A stretch of 64,000 nt of DNA, from the NCBI GenBank assembly GCA_016800925.1, contig JABCPU010000074.1:1-64000 (forward strand). The letters run 5' to 3'. Source of the DNA: Suillus spraguei (lineage: Eukaryota > Basidiomycota > Agaricomycetes > Boletales > Suillaceae). The notes below the pieces were generated by a model. It saw nothing but the letters and a program-made list of their open reading frames with translations, ran no database searches and was not told where the DNA came from. Positions within the stretch are counted from its first letter, which is position 1. Each line of letters begins with the position of its first letter. This document shows, one piece after another, positions 20,993-33,364 of the stretch. The translations under genes were made by a program, and so were the position numbers.

Positions 20993-23716
20993 CGTTGAGT
21001 GGGTCGTACTATATGGTAATGAAAGCTTTGAAAGACAGAATGGAATATGGATAGGTCCAAACAGGACTGAAAGCGAAAAAGAGTGTGAGGGAGGGTAGAA
21101 ATGGGTGAGGTAACCCTTAGAATTGACTCAAGTGACGTTGTTTATTCTACAGCAATGCTCCGTTTTTTTTTTGTGATCTGTAGAGGTCCCCGGACACCCG
21201 ACCTCCTCGGCTCCAGGTCGGCTAGATCATTTCCAACCATTTGTAGATCCTTCGAGCCTTTACTTATGGTACAAAATGTAGGTGATACCACAGGGATGAC
21301 TTCTTGCAGTAATTAGAACGTCGTTTTAGATCTAAATCCTTGCTCTAAAGTCTTCATGCCGGCGTGCCGCTGTCAGTGTTTTGCAAGTCCGCATATCGGG
21401 GTCACACTAGAAGAACGTCATTCATATGTGTTCTAAGGTCCTCGTGCTAGTGTACCGCCGTCAAACGTCAATGTTTTGCAAGTCTGGATGTCAGTCCTAA
21501 GGTGATATCGCCTAGCACACTCCTTCTAGATGCAAATGTGTTCAAACCCCATCATGCACTTTCAAACTCCGTAATAACCGTCGCTTAGTACGCGCTCATT
21601 AAAATTTGGCCTGGCCTGGAAAGCATTTTTACGAGGACCAACACTCCGAATTCTAATGCTTGAATCAAATTCTAGGATTCTAAATGCCGCGAAAAGTCAC
21701 CCAGTCCCTACGCATTCATGTTACATGCCGAATATCTTGATCGATGTCTCGAGTCCCATGACCAGACTGGCCCATCACTTCGAAGAAGTTTGATTAAACT
21801 TTGCATCACACACGGTGAATCTGGAGTCTATATGCGCTCTAATTCCTACTGCTATATGTTCCTAGGCGTACTTGCTTGTTTCCGATCTAGTTTGCAATAC
21901 CCCGTCTTCAAGCCTCAGGCCTCAGGACTACAACATCATGTCAACGCTCGTAACGACGATCGGAAGGTTTAATGTCCAATTTGATAGAACGCGGAAGCGG
22001 CTCAGTTTAGCGGGAGCCGACCTGCATACCATAAATATACTTACAACAGATCGCCGCGATGACTCGGACGAGACACTGAGTGCTTGGTGGACTTTGTTCG
22101 ACGGCTTTGAATGATACCAGAGACTTTGAATGGACTTTTGACCTTGAAAACTGAATAGATTCACTGTCAACATTTACCAGAAATACATGCGGGTGTTAAT
22201 GTCCGAGGAGCTGAGTCCTAGGCGTTGATATACAAGAAGGGCGTACGTAGTTGAAAGATAAAGAATATGAACAAAGTGTGAGAATGTGAAGCATTAGAAA
22301 CGGAAATAGGGCGTAGTCACGGAGTCTCTGGGAATTATTAAAGTGTTCGATGCAGGCTGCAGCGCGCGTCCATCGCTAGAGGCGTAAGCCTTACTTGCAG
22401 GCCAAGCTGAGGAGGGGGTATACCCCGGTCCCCGTTTGACTTTCCTTCAAGAGCTGCACGAAACAGTTTGAGTGTACCCTAAACATAGCTCGCAGCCGCG
22501 CTCTCCGCGCCCTGTCACGGTAACCTGTTCCACAGCCAACTCCAAGCCTCGGACCACAGTGCGCAGTCCATTATTTTTGTCTCAGACCACGCCGAGTTTG
22601 CATAGCGACCTCAAATTATGCACGCTAGAATCATCATCTCAGACACTCAGAGTAGCAAGTGCAAGCACAGTATATATATAACTCTTTGCGCACGCTGTCT
22701 TGAACTTCTAGACCATGGGCCCATCAACAGATATGACTGAGGTGAGCAAATATTTTTGTATACCACTAGTGGCCCTTGTGAAGTGCTTAAACAGATGGTC
22801 CCGGATTTGAAGGAATATTTTTAGAGTCGCTGATGCGCAACCAAGAGTGGGTTGGACATCAACCAGCCTTGAAATAGCTCATTCATAAGCTGTGCAGCAA
22901 CGGATGGCACCGTGGTACAAAGATGTCAGCTAGTTTTAGAAGAATCAGACATTTAGCTGCGTAGCGATGATAATCACAGTCCTCAAGTTTCAAATTCAAC
23001 GCCAGCAATGTTCAATGAGAGTGCGGAAAAATGAATTCACGGATTATGATGCTACCGGATGTTACATGATGAATGCCATCAAGAAGTGCTTTTGTCACGA
23101 CACGGCGTCCACAAAATGCCACCTGCACCTACAGAAGCCGCCATCCAAAATAACAGGGTCTCGGATATTGGTGGACTAGGAAGCATATCCTGATGAACCT
23201 GTGCGTCATGCGGGTGGACCGGAGCTCGGAACAAGTCAGAGATGTACGCGGTCTGCATATCTAATGCGATCACCAAACGGTCAGCAGATGAAACGATGCC
23301 GAAAGAGATAGAGACGAACCAGAACTGAAGTTTCCAAATGCCCAGAATCCATACGTTGTGACGGCAAAATATTGGCATTTCTGCTTGGAGCATATGTCCC
23401 ATAACTTCTTATCGTGAGACGGCGGTGCGCATAATGGTGTTGTCAAAGACTTACCAAAGCCCACATAACAGCTGACGCAGAAGCAGGTTTGGCGGTGGGA
23501 ATCCCATCGAGGCTTCCAGAGGGTACCTAAAACGCGCAAAAGCAGTAAGGGTAATGTTTCGAATAGGGACAATGCTATGCTCGCACCGCTCCTGTGTCAG
23601 TGAAACTGAGGAAGTCCATATTATTAAGGGCCCAGGGAGGAATGACGAGAATGATCATGCTCATGTGGCCGCGGTGGGGGCTGGGCTGTAATGAACGAAG
23701 TATTATTTAGAGAAAA
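20993..23716. other. Intergenic; possible decayed membrane-protein exons at 23079-23670
   Basis: 20993-22700 shows nothing supportable. On the minus strand, 23079-23670 holds hydrophobic open stretches (such as LFETLPLLLLRVLGTLW and FWFVSISFGIVSSADRLVIA) with possible splice sites. I could not assemble a convincing gene or recognise the family. Confidence 0.3.
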
Positions 23717-24435
23717 TCAGACTCGGAAAATAAAAATGCATACAAGGGAGATTATATCAAAAATATTATTCTTCACGGGGCACATTTTGGATGAGTGTTT
23801 GAACTGGAGAATTTTTCGGAGAGCATCCCCATCCGCTCCTTCAGGTATATCATGCAAAATGTGCAAACAATTTGCGATCGTCTCCAACGCAAATTTTGTG
23901 AGGAGTTTTGCGATGTCAGTGACAGAATTGACATCTTGCGTATACATTGCCAGATCCTGCTCATCGCATTTTACAAAACCGATGGAAGGTAATGTGAGGC
24001 CACCTGAGTATTTCATGTCTTTGAGTGGTTTATCCTTCTGCCGCTGGAGGTCTGCCAATAATATTATGTAAAACTCAGCAACATATAAAAAAAACGTTAA
24101 AACTCACATTCGCATGCAGCGCCGTGAATACGGTAAGGCATAATCCGTGAAATGGTGTGTAGCCTCCGTGTCCCAGGCGCAACCTGCAGTTCCCGGTAAT
24201 GGGGCCACACAAAATCCTGCTTGGCCTGAGACCCAACTTTGAACACCGGAAACCACGAGTCATGAATATATTGCCTGAGAGAATTTTCCAAGTCTTCCTC
24301 CAAATTGTCTGTCTCGGACTCGTCTGCCCCGTATTGTTCATAAACCACTGCCAAATTACCGCCACGTTTGACGATAATACTGGAGTCCAGTGGTTCCGTG
24401 GGCGCGCGAACAAAAGGGACTACACGTGGTGCCAT
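23717..24435 (-). CDS. Unknown small protein, 220 aa, two exons
   Basis: Exon 1 is 24435-24108, the intron 24107-24052 (56 nt, GTGAGT to AG, phase 1), exon 2 24051-23717, making 221 codons with the stop. The N-terminal half is acidic (ESETDNLEEDLENSLRQYI) and then aromatic (DSWFPVFKVG, DFVWPHYRELQV). The second half is amphipathic-helical (IAKLLTKFALETIANCLHIL). A hydrophobic stretch ends the protein (FDIISLVCIFIFRV), so the last residues could be intron read-through rather than the true C-terminus. No signal peptide or known domain is visible. The clean intron and phase support a real gene. Confidence 0.5.
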
Positions 24436-24439
24436 GTGT

Positions 24440-25255
24440 CAATATGGAGAGTTAGAGACTTACAAAACTTGGAAGGGCTGTTTAGCAGTACGGATGTCTT
24501 GCGGCTGCTGACCTCTTTTATACTCATGGGTATGACTGGGCCACTATCCCATCTGAGATGAACAATATCTGAAAGATATACTGCCTGTGGATGCATCAAA
24601 GGTAGAAATGTTATTGTACTAGGTCTCTCTCCGGGGGACCTAATTGTTCCAAGGGCCCCGCCAGTGGATCTCGGCCCGTCTTGTGGGATGTGGCATGCTT
24701 TTAATGAGACGATACTAAGACCGTCATCCCAATGGGATGATGCGCACGCACTGTGTTTGGTCCGTTGTGCAAGTACTGTCCACTGTGGACAATGTGAAGT
24801 GGATACCGAATCCGACGATGGCCACAGCAGAAACTGCAGTCGGCATGAAGTACCATTCACGTTTGACTGAGAGTTGTGGCGTGCAATAGTAGTATTCGAC
24901 TTACGTTAGCCGCCCACATCTCATGTAGAGTCTAGACTAGGCTTGTCATAGCACCGCATCATGGAGGCCGCCGGAAGCTACATAAATGTTTGATGGCTTG
25001 ATCGAGTCACCACTAGCAGAGTCTTTGCATTTCTTCAGCCTGAGACCTGGCTTGACCGTTTGAACGCTGGTATGATCAAGGTGCAAAACGTTATGTAAAT
25101 AATGTCCAAATAAGTCTGAACTTGAAATTTTCAGTGCCAAGTGGGTGGTGCACTACCGGAGGTTTCTGCTACAAGTTCTGTAGTAGTAAAATCCTGCAGA
25201 CCATTCAACTTAAGGCCGTTGCTAGACTTCGCTGTAGCTACATGCTGACGACTGC
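24440..25255. other. Intergenic, upstream of the aspartic protease; nothing recognisable
   Basis: Short frames on both strands only, with no domain, repeat or RNA gene that I can support. Confidence 0.4.
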
Positions 25256-26704
25256 ATGCCGATGAACCGTCTCAGGAAGATGGTCCTTTCCAGATCGCTT
25301 TCATACCTTCTTGCCCTGCCAGGGCTTGCCTTTATCTCGTTGTCAGCGAGCGCTCTGCCTCATCCTCGGGCAGCGTCAAGCACAGCTGCTCTCAAGCTCG
25401 CCGTTAGAATAAACACGTATGGGATCAAGAACATCGTGGATGCAGATCGAGCTCGAATCCAGGCCCTACGAGCTGGTGGCAGCTCTTCCGTCAATGCAAC
25501 CAATGTTGGGATGTTATACATAGCTGACATTGGCGTGGGGAGTCCAGCAACATACCGTAAACTGCTCGTGCTCCTGCAATTTCTTTATCTGACGCATTGT
25601 CAATTTCATACAGACACACTTCTGCTAGACACCGGAAGCTCAAATACTTGGATCGGAGGCACCAAGTCTTACGAGCAGACTATCACGAGCCATGACACAG
25701 GCAATCAATTCGTGAGTATTTGTTTCCACTTGGCACATATATTTTGTAAAATCGTTTCCAGTATGCTGCATACGGCGGCCATAGTTACGTTTCTGGAAAG
25801 GAATACACAGACACCGTAACACTCAACTCTGCTTTGGTTATCCACAACCAATCTATTGGCGTCGTATCTGAAACCTCGGGGATTAGTGGTCTGGATGGAA
25901 TTCTTGGCCTTGGACCAGTTGATTTAACGCAAGGCACCGTCAATAATACATATGAAGTTGCAACTGTGATAGACAACCTCTATACGCAGAAAACTATTCG
26001 TTCGGAAGTATTCGGAATGCTCTTTGCACCTACTTCCTCTGACGATAGTGGTGGAGAGCTCACATTCGGCAGTTATGACCCCTCCAAAATTACTGGACAC
26101 ATTAGCTATGTATCGATCACATCAACACCTCCAGCGAATAGATATTGGGGCATCGATCAATCCATCACCTATGGGGACACAGAGATTTTGAGTGGGACAG
26201 CTGGTATCGTCGATTCCGGAACTACCTTCATTCTCATTGCAACTGGTAGGTGTTCTGCGCGATATTGAAACCCTTCTAAGACATTGTTCAGATGCCTTCG
26301 ACAAATATCGGTCTGCTACGGGGGCAACCATTGATGAGAACACTGGCTTGTTAAAGATCTCATCTGACCAGTACAACCAGCTCTCATCCTTGTATTTTAC
26401 TATTGGTGAGGTTACTTATGAGCTCACCTCGAATGGGCAAATTTGGCCTCGATCGTTGAACAGTGTCATTAACGGTACTACCGACGGCATATACCTGGTC
26501 ATCAGTGACTCTGGGACCCACTCCGGATCTGGATTGGATTTTACGAACGGTTACTGTTTCCTGTACGCTGAATTATGTTTTCTGTCAGGAACATAAATGG
26601 CTGAATTGGTCTTCCACAGCGAGCGGTTTTACTCAGTGTACGATACGACATACTCTCGAGTCGGGTTCGCCACCACTGAGTATACCTATGCTACCACAAA
26701 TTAA
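25256..26704 (+). CDS. Secreted aspartic protease, polyporopepsin-like (peptidase A1), 412 aa
   Basis: Five exons: 25256-25556, 25614-25711, 25762-26245, 26292-26562, 26620-26704. The phases fit exactly and give 413 codons with the stop. A signal peptide (LSYLLALPGLAFISLSASA) and propeptide precede the mature enzyme. Both catalytic motifs are canonical: LLDTGSSNTWIG and GIVDSGTTFILIAT. Other family landmarks include DGILGLGP, YWGIDQSITYG, NGQIWPRSLN and RFYSVYDTTYSRVGFATT. The enzyme would cleave proteins outside the cell at acid pH. It is a distant paralogue of the protease pair at 49707 and 57341, and unlike them keeps an intact active site. Confidence 0.93.
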
Positions 26705-28619
26705 ATTCCTCCCCTTGAAAGACCACATTTGTAGTCGTATCTGTGTATTTACTTGATATACCTCAGTTAATTTTCTCGTATTTAATATGCGTTGGTGCAT
26801 GCTTACCCTAGTGTGATAACCAGAACGGCCCGATGCGTTTCCGGGACTAGCGGACCTTCAATGTAACTTTTGATGATGACGCCTCTGTTTGTCATCCTGT
26901 TCTTTGCTTTCGACCTTACCGGTCCTGTGTACCATCGCAATCTTGTAACTAGTAATTTAACTTATTTCCTCTCTGCGAGATCGTTCAATATTGAAGCTCT
27001 CGTCACAGACTTAGGGTCAACCAGTCCCAGTTACTATCATATGTCAAGTCTGCTGGCCAAATGTTACAGGTAATGCATCTGCATCTAGTGTCTTCTTTAG
27101 CCTGTTTTTTTTATGCATTAGGACATGCTAAGTAGCAGAACTATAGTTCATAGGTCGATCACCTCGTAGTTCGGTTAAATTTTTTCAGTTGAGTGAGTCT
27201 TTGGCAATCAATTCAACTCAAATGAAAGCTGGTGATGGATGCTATGATAACCATGATGATGACTGCTCTGAGCTCTCAGTGCTCAGCCCTCCGGGGCATG
27301 CTCAAGGTCAGTTTTCCCTCTTGCTCAGGTGTTGTCTTACCACTACTAAACTCTCCTCCCTTACTTGAACATATTTTCAACACCTTGCTGCCTCAATTCA
27401 GTCTACAGAAATTATTGTTATAGAATCTATATCCACCCAACAATGCATACCCTAGCTCATCCTTGACAGTGGCTACCACTAATGACGATGACGCTGAAAC
27501 AAAGAAACTAGTGCTGGCCTAAGTATAAGCGCAGTGTTAATCCTACTAAAGGTGCAAGTGAGATGTTCGACCCAAGAGGACTGCAGATAGAAGCAATTCC
27601 TTCTAAGTTAGTGTGAAGGAAACAATGAAGTACTAAATTGGCTGTGAGGATTCTGATTTCCGAGATTAGTGGCGGTAGCGGTATGTCGGTGGTACTAGTG
27701 TGGTGTCAGCGGTACACACGCGGTAACGATAGCTGCTACGGTTAGCTAGCGAGGGCAGGAACCAAGTTGCTTGGGCGAGACAAAATGTTATAACTACTGG
27801 TGGTGCGGTAGCGGTAGCGGCAACTTCCGTATGAGTGGGAACGCAGACGAGAGAGAAAGCGACCCAGCGAGATCACTGGTCGCGGTCCGGTTACGAGTAG
27901 TGAAGTCAAAAGTCGCGCGGTACTTCAAGTGGTAAAGTTACCGGTGGTTAAATCAATGAGCGTGGTTCGAACGGAGAAATGTTCAAATGCAAATAGACTG
28001 CGACTAGTGAGTGTTTCTAATACTAAGTCCTAGTGAAGGGATGTAACGGGAAGTGAGTGATGGTATGTATGTTCAGTCCTTTTTAACATATGCAAGCATG
28101 TACAAGATATGTAACTATGCGAGTCCGGTAGCAAGAAAGAAAATAAACGGGGTACTTAATTATGAGGCGCGCAGCATGCAGCGGCCCCTTGAGATATAAG
28201 GTAAATCCTGCCGTAGGTTTAGTAACGGCAGAAGCGAGGAAACTATGCACCAATGGATTCTAGACGGAATAGGATGGGACATGAGGGCATCGGCGCGAAG
28301 ATCTGGTAAGGGTTCGCGGAAGAAGAACGGTTCTGCATTAGCAGAGTGAAAAGGCTATTTCGTTGCTATAAGGGAATCCTTCGGTTGCCGCCATAGACGT
28401 TAATGAGACGCTTGCCGAAAACGGGGTTTTGACGGTCAGCATGACTTTTCTCGCCACAATGCCTCTCCTCCATCTTCTTCTAAGTCTGATTCGGAGCAGG
28501 CAGCATGAGATGAAGCACTTGGGCTCGGCAGGTCTGAGTTGAGTCAAAAAGAATGAGATGGGCATTATATTGTATGTGTAAGCAACATATCAGAAACCAA
28601 GCAATCAGATAAGGGAGTC
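26705..28619. other. Intergenic; GGTAGC-rich low complexity, no supportable gene
   Basis: 27660-27830 is enriched in GGTAGCGGTA-type low-complexity sequence. The rest has only short frames. A 75-codon minus-strand frame at 28338-28565 lies just before an LTR-like junction (AGGGAGTCAAGATATG at about 28615) and could be the decayed internal part of a retroelement, but I cannot align it convincingly. Confidence 0.35.
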
Positions 28620-28829
28620 AAGATATGTACATATACAGGGAAGTAACTTATGTGTGATGCTGCGGTGATGCCAGACCTGATATGTGTTACAACCATGCAA
28701 AAATGGGGGCTACTAAGAAGTCCTGGCTCTACATGGGGTTGTACCAGAGGGTCAGAAAGTCAAAGGGGCTTGGCCTCAGCTCATACACTGTGCCCCTTAT
28801 GTTGAATAGTCAAATGTTACATGGACCTC

Positions 28830-29304
28830 TGTTACGAACTGGGGTGGCGTCACCAGCGACAGTGAAAAGACACAGACGGTCTGCTGGGAGTTCTTACAAT
28901 ATCCAGAAGAGGATAAGGTGAAAGTACAAGGAACGCGTTCCGAGTACGATCAAGGGTTCAGCCTCAAAGACAAGTCTAAGAGGTATCCGCGAGAATAGAG
29001 ACTAAGGCTAAGGGGTGCTTAGACTTAGAGACGATTCAAGACGACTTAGGTTGGAGACCTAAGTGAAGGGGATTCCAGGTAAAACCCAGTAAGATTAAAG
29101 TAGGGAATCTACTACAAGTACACTGTGCTTAAATAGGCCAATATGTGCACACAGACCAAGAAGGGTGTGAGAATGTATGTGCGTATCCAAAGAAGGAAGG
29201 CAACTATAGTACAGATGCGTTGAGCATATGAGTCAGAGTCATGTTATGTAATATACACGGTAAATGAGGTAAGAAAATGAATAGGGGCACGTACGATTGT
29301 AACA
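28830..29304 (-). mobile_element. Solo LTR (475 bp), 5-bp target duplication ACCTC, reverse orientation
   Basis: Begins TGTTACGAACTGGGG and ends GATTGTAACA, so the termini TGTTAC/GTAACA are inverted. ACCTC lies immediately outside both ends (28825-28829 and 29305-29309). It is the reverse complement, with some divergence, of 29910-30383. Orientation is inferred from the TATA-like CTATTTAAGC, which reads forward in the other copy. A 5-bp duplication with TG...CA ends is typical of an LTR retroelement. Confidence 0.93.
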
Positions 29305-29839
29305 ACCTCGGACATTACCAATAGTATTAGATAAGCATGGACATACTTACAGCCGCTCTTTACTCTACCTACCTCAGTGACTTGCTAGTCTACTGAGGTG
29401 AGCATATGCTACTTACACATTCATTACTTAGTACTGACTACTACTGCAGCTTACCTATTGCTGCAGGTATATAATATAGTGACTTGCTAGTCTACTGAGC
29501 TTACCTATTGCTGCACCTTACCTGAGTATGTGTCCTTAATTTTGGATGAAGTCCAAAGGGGAGTTATGGTGAAGTCCAGACGGAGTTCGGATGAACTCTT
29601 AGGACAGGATAGCTTGATAGAGCTCCGAGGGACTTCCAGATGAGCGCGGGAACGTGCCGGAACTATTTATGGATGGTAGGAAGTAGTGGTAAGACTACTG
29701 GAACAAGTTCCAAGTAGAATGGATGAAAGATGGACTCCTGGACAAAGTCCAGGGCAGGATAGGAGCAGAGCTCCAGAGGGAAAGATGATCCATAGATGTC
29801 AGAGGATAGGATAGGATAGATCCAGAGGTCCAGAGGTCC

Positions 29840-29909
29840 GAAGGTCCGGAGCTCAGAGGAGCGGAAGAGCGGAAGAGTGGAAGAGCGGAAGAGCAGAAGA
29901 GCAGAAGAG
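29840..29909. repeat. AGAAGAGC-type minisatellite (insertion site of a solo LTR)
   Basis: Tandem units of GGAAGAGC/AGAAGAGC run from about 29860 to 29909 and resume at 30384-30433 after the LTR insertion, as at least five more AGAAGAGC units. Confidence 0.9.
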
Positions 29910-30383
29910 TGTTACAATCGTACATGCCCCTATTCATTTTCTACTTAATTTACCTTGTATATTATGTAACATGACTCTGACTCATATGCTCAACGCATCT
30001 GTACTATAGTTGCCTTCCTTCTTTGGATACGCACTTACATTCTCACGTCTCACTTGGTCTGTGCGCACATATTGGTCTATTTAAGCACAGTGTACTTGTA
30101 GTAGATTCACTACTTTAATCTTACTGGGTTTTACCTGGAATCTCCTTCGCTTAGGTCTCCAACCTAAGTCGTCCTGAATCGTCTCTAAATCTAAGCACTC
30201 CTTAGCTTTAGTCTCTATTCTCGCGGATACCTCTTAGACTTGTCTTTGAGGCTGAACCCTTGATCGTACTCGGAACGCGTTCCTTGTACTTTCACCTTGT
30301 CCTCCTCTGGACATTGTAAGAACTCCCAGTAGACTGTCTGTGTCTTTTCACTGTCGCTGGTGACGCCACCCCAGTTCGTAACA
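29910..30383 (+). mobile_element. Solo LTR (474 bp), 5-bp target duplication AAGAG, forward orientation
   Basis: Begins TGTTACAATCG, ends CAGTTCGTAACA, and is flanked on both sides by AAGAG (29905-29909 and 30384-30388) inside the AGAAGAGC minisatellite. It contains a TATA-like CTATTTAAGC near 30079. Same family as 28830-29304 in opposite orientation, but with a different target duplication, hence a separate insertion. Confidence 0.94.
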
Positions 30384-31019
30384 AAGAGCAGAAGAGCAGA
30401 AGAGCAGAAGAGCAGAAGAGCAGAAGAGCAGATGATTGGATGATCAGACGAGCGTAGCTCTATGGATCTTAGGGGAGGTGTTGACTACTAGAGAGGAGTA
30501 GGTCCGGATATGGCATAGAGATAGTATAGACTACTCCAGACAAGGTCTGGAATAGAAATAGACAGGATAAGACTACCAAAGGTAGAGTCGGAGGTGAAAC
30601 AGATGAGAGACAGGAAACAGATGAAGTCCAAAAAGGATATAGGACATAGGATCAAAGCTCTGGCCTAGGGAATGATCCCATAGGTCTGAGTCAGAAGCTT
30701 ACATGGGCTGGAGCCCAAGTGCGAGAATGGAAACAGATTTATATAGACATGGTAACAAGATACAGAAGTCAAATGAATATACAGAAGTAGGAAAGCAATG
30801 ATCAGACTGAGGTCTGCAGGAGTTGTACTACAAGTTTATATATTGTAGGTAGCATGCCGGAAGGCAAGTAAGGATAGTCCAAGGCTATGTCTGAGGCATG
30901 CAGAACACAAGGCTATGAACTCGGAAATAAGACTTGTACAAAATCTTATCAAAATGGAAGTTGAGATAACCAAAAGCCAGATGTGCAGAGAAAACTAAAA
31001 GCCAGACACAGGTATAACC

Positions 31020-31289
31020 TAAAAGGAGTAATGCGCAGGTGCATGAGAATAGTTTCGGATATGAACATGGATTGGATATGGATACAGATCAGATAGGGAC
31101 ACGGATCAGATGGGTGGATGAGATCGGACGGACGGGTTGGGTTGGATATGGATATGGATCGGATATGGATGGATATGGATTGGAGTGGATGGGTGGATCA
31201 GATATGCGAACTGGATTGGATGGGTGGACTGTATAGATTGGATGTCTGGATGTCCATGGATCGGATCTGATCTGGGCCTGAATATACGG
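31020..31289 (+). repeat. GGATATGGAT minisatellite at the LTR end
   Basis: Imperfect tandem GGATATGGAT, GGATCAGAT and GGGTGGAT units. The same kind of array occurs before the LTR ends at 60-145 and 4265-4375. Confidence 0.8.
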
Positions 31290-31329
31290 TATATGACAAT
31301 ATGATAGATGACTCTCATAAAAAATCAGA

Positions 31330-33364
31330 CATACAGCCCTCACTCACCTGTGTAGAACCTGGCATCAAGTTGAGTAACTGCGTCCATATGCTGTAGCAAG
31401 AACTACAATGGATGCAAGCATGCCGAAGACAAGAGAGAGCTTCATGGTTGAGTTAAGCGGTGTGGCTTGTACTTTGCTAAGGCATTACATTGGAATCTTC
31501 AAAAGAACTTTATATGTTTTCGCAGGTCCACTCAGTGGCAGTTCACCTGAACTGGCTGAAGCCTTATCCACTTAGGAAAGATTGTTCTAATGACTCAACT
31601 AGTGGAAGGAGTACTTATTTTGCATGCACAAGTTGGCAATTCAAAGACCACAACAACCCAAGCCGGCATACTCGGAGAAGGCACAAGCATTCCTGCCAAA
31701 AATTAGTCAGTACACATTGAAGTCAAATGCGAAAGAGCAAATGGGAAACTTTATCCCTAGCACAGCAAAAGTATGTGATATTCCTAATTGCTGATCCCCA
31801 TTCGATGCTAAACATGAACCTACTTTGCACCTTGAATTGACAATATTGTAGTCGTGGCAAAGTATAGCTCTGCTCTTGCCAAATATTGTATTTTATATTT
31901 GATTGTACATACTTTATATGCTTGTAAATCCGGCTTAACATGAATGATTCACTGGCATAGGACATTCAGCCTTGCTATCCAACGAAGGGTAGTAATAAGC
32001 CTGATTTTTACTATACGGTGCCTATGAGGTGAAGTAGTGATCGGGATATTGAGTTATCCGCAAGTCTCAGACACGTCGTCAAAGTACGATCTAACTCGAT
32101 TGTACAGGGAACCCGCTAACAAACGCGTAGCGTACACAAAAACTAGCTACTGTATTTATCCACCGACGATTTAAAGTTTAAGCCACCGTTTCGGCTCCTT
32201 CCGAGTCGAGCTCGTCACTAAATATTCCAACACGGGAAGCATGTACCTCACTCTTTCCAGTCATTGTCAGCACTCTCTGAGTCAATGATTACCATTTCAC
32301 TCTTGCTGTGGTATATCACATCCAGTCTTAGACACAGACCTTGAAAAAATTGCAACGAGGTTCAGTTCTAGGATTCAGTACCTAAGTTCTGACTGCAGTA
32401 AACTTCTGGAACTGCGCCTTTAATCGGCCCTGTTACTGGAATAGGGAAGTCGACCGACGCATGAGTGACTCTGGAGGAGCAACTTACTAGTAAAAGAAGT
32501 TTCGCTCCGTATGAAGAAAATCTGCTACTGGGTGCAAAACTATCACTGATGTCTCATAGAAGTAAAGTATGGCCATGTAAATCTTGACACTATCCTATGT
32601 GACTTTGCTAAGTATCAGACTTCTCAGAATCGATTGGGCACAGCTCAAACAAACAAACAAACAAACAAACACTCAAGACCTGGCCGCTCAAAGAAGTGCA
32701 TTGATGCATGATCGGCATTAAAAATACCTGAAAGAATCGACTAGCATGATGTTAGAGAATACGAATAATCAAGGATGTACGATTTGCAAGCAAGCGAGAT
32801 GTTGGAATCCGAACGATCCGAGAGAGATGAGGCCAAAGGATCCGAGATAGGTATGAGGGCGAGATGATAAGAGAGAGTGGTCCGAGCGCAAGGCCAGTAC
32901 GGCCAATGGGATGTGCCAGCGTGACGACGTCGTTACGCTTAATATGTCGTTGATTACTTTTATTTTTATTGCCATTCCACTCACCTTATAGTAGGCGCTC
33001 AACGCAAAAGCATCTCAGTTCTTTTCAAGAGACTGAGATGTAAGTACCTAGTCACAAGTCGCCATTTGCCCTGGATAACGAGCGCTTTTAGTTACCTTGT
33101 TATCTAGGTACTTTAACGGTCAATAGAGTTCTTTTCAAGAGACTGAGATTTACCTTGTTATCTAGCGCGCCCGCTCCCTCTCCGTTCGTCTCATAACTCC
33201 AGACGAGATTCTGCGAGAACAAACATCATAAGTCCTTAGTTTTGGAAGTTGTCCGTGTTTGAGGCTTGAGCGATCGAGGTACTTAGGATCCCTGTATATA
33301 AATGGCTTTCTTGCAAGGTACTCGTAAATGTAGTGCTAAGTGCTAATAAGCAGCACGGTATTCC
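31330..33364. other. Intergenic; microsatellite and short direct repeats only
   Basis: An (AAAC)n microsatellite lies at 32646-32670. TTCTTTTCAAGAGACTGAGA occurs twice (about 33018 and 33128), and TTACCTTGTTATCTAG also twice (about 33094 and 33150). No gene could be supported. Confidence 0.5.

Larger units (their letters stand above)
28620..31289 (+). mobile_element. Decayed copia-type LTR sequence with nested insertions
   Basis: Shares stretches with the copia LTR at 3397-4398: GGGAG(TA)TCAAGATATGT at the left end, TTGGCCTCAG followed by TACACTGTGCCCCTT at 28768-28800 against 3660-3690, a CTACTGAGGTGAGC block at 29392, and a GGATATGG minisatellite before the end GGTATATGACA at about 31289. 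Two solo LTRs of another family are inserted in it. No coding capacity. Confidence 0.65.

Noticed and set aside
28338..28565. A retroelement pol remnant or small basic protein
   Set aside because: No motif could be aligned in any frame; kept only as a remark in the intergenic entry.
28830..30383. A single large foldback or palindromic transposon
   Set aside because: Each arm has its own, different 5-bp target duplication (ACCTC and AAGAG), so they are two separate solo LTR insertions.
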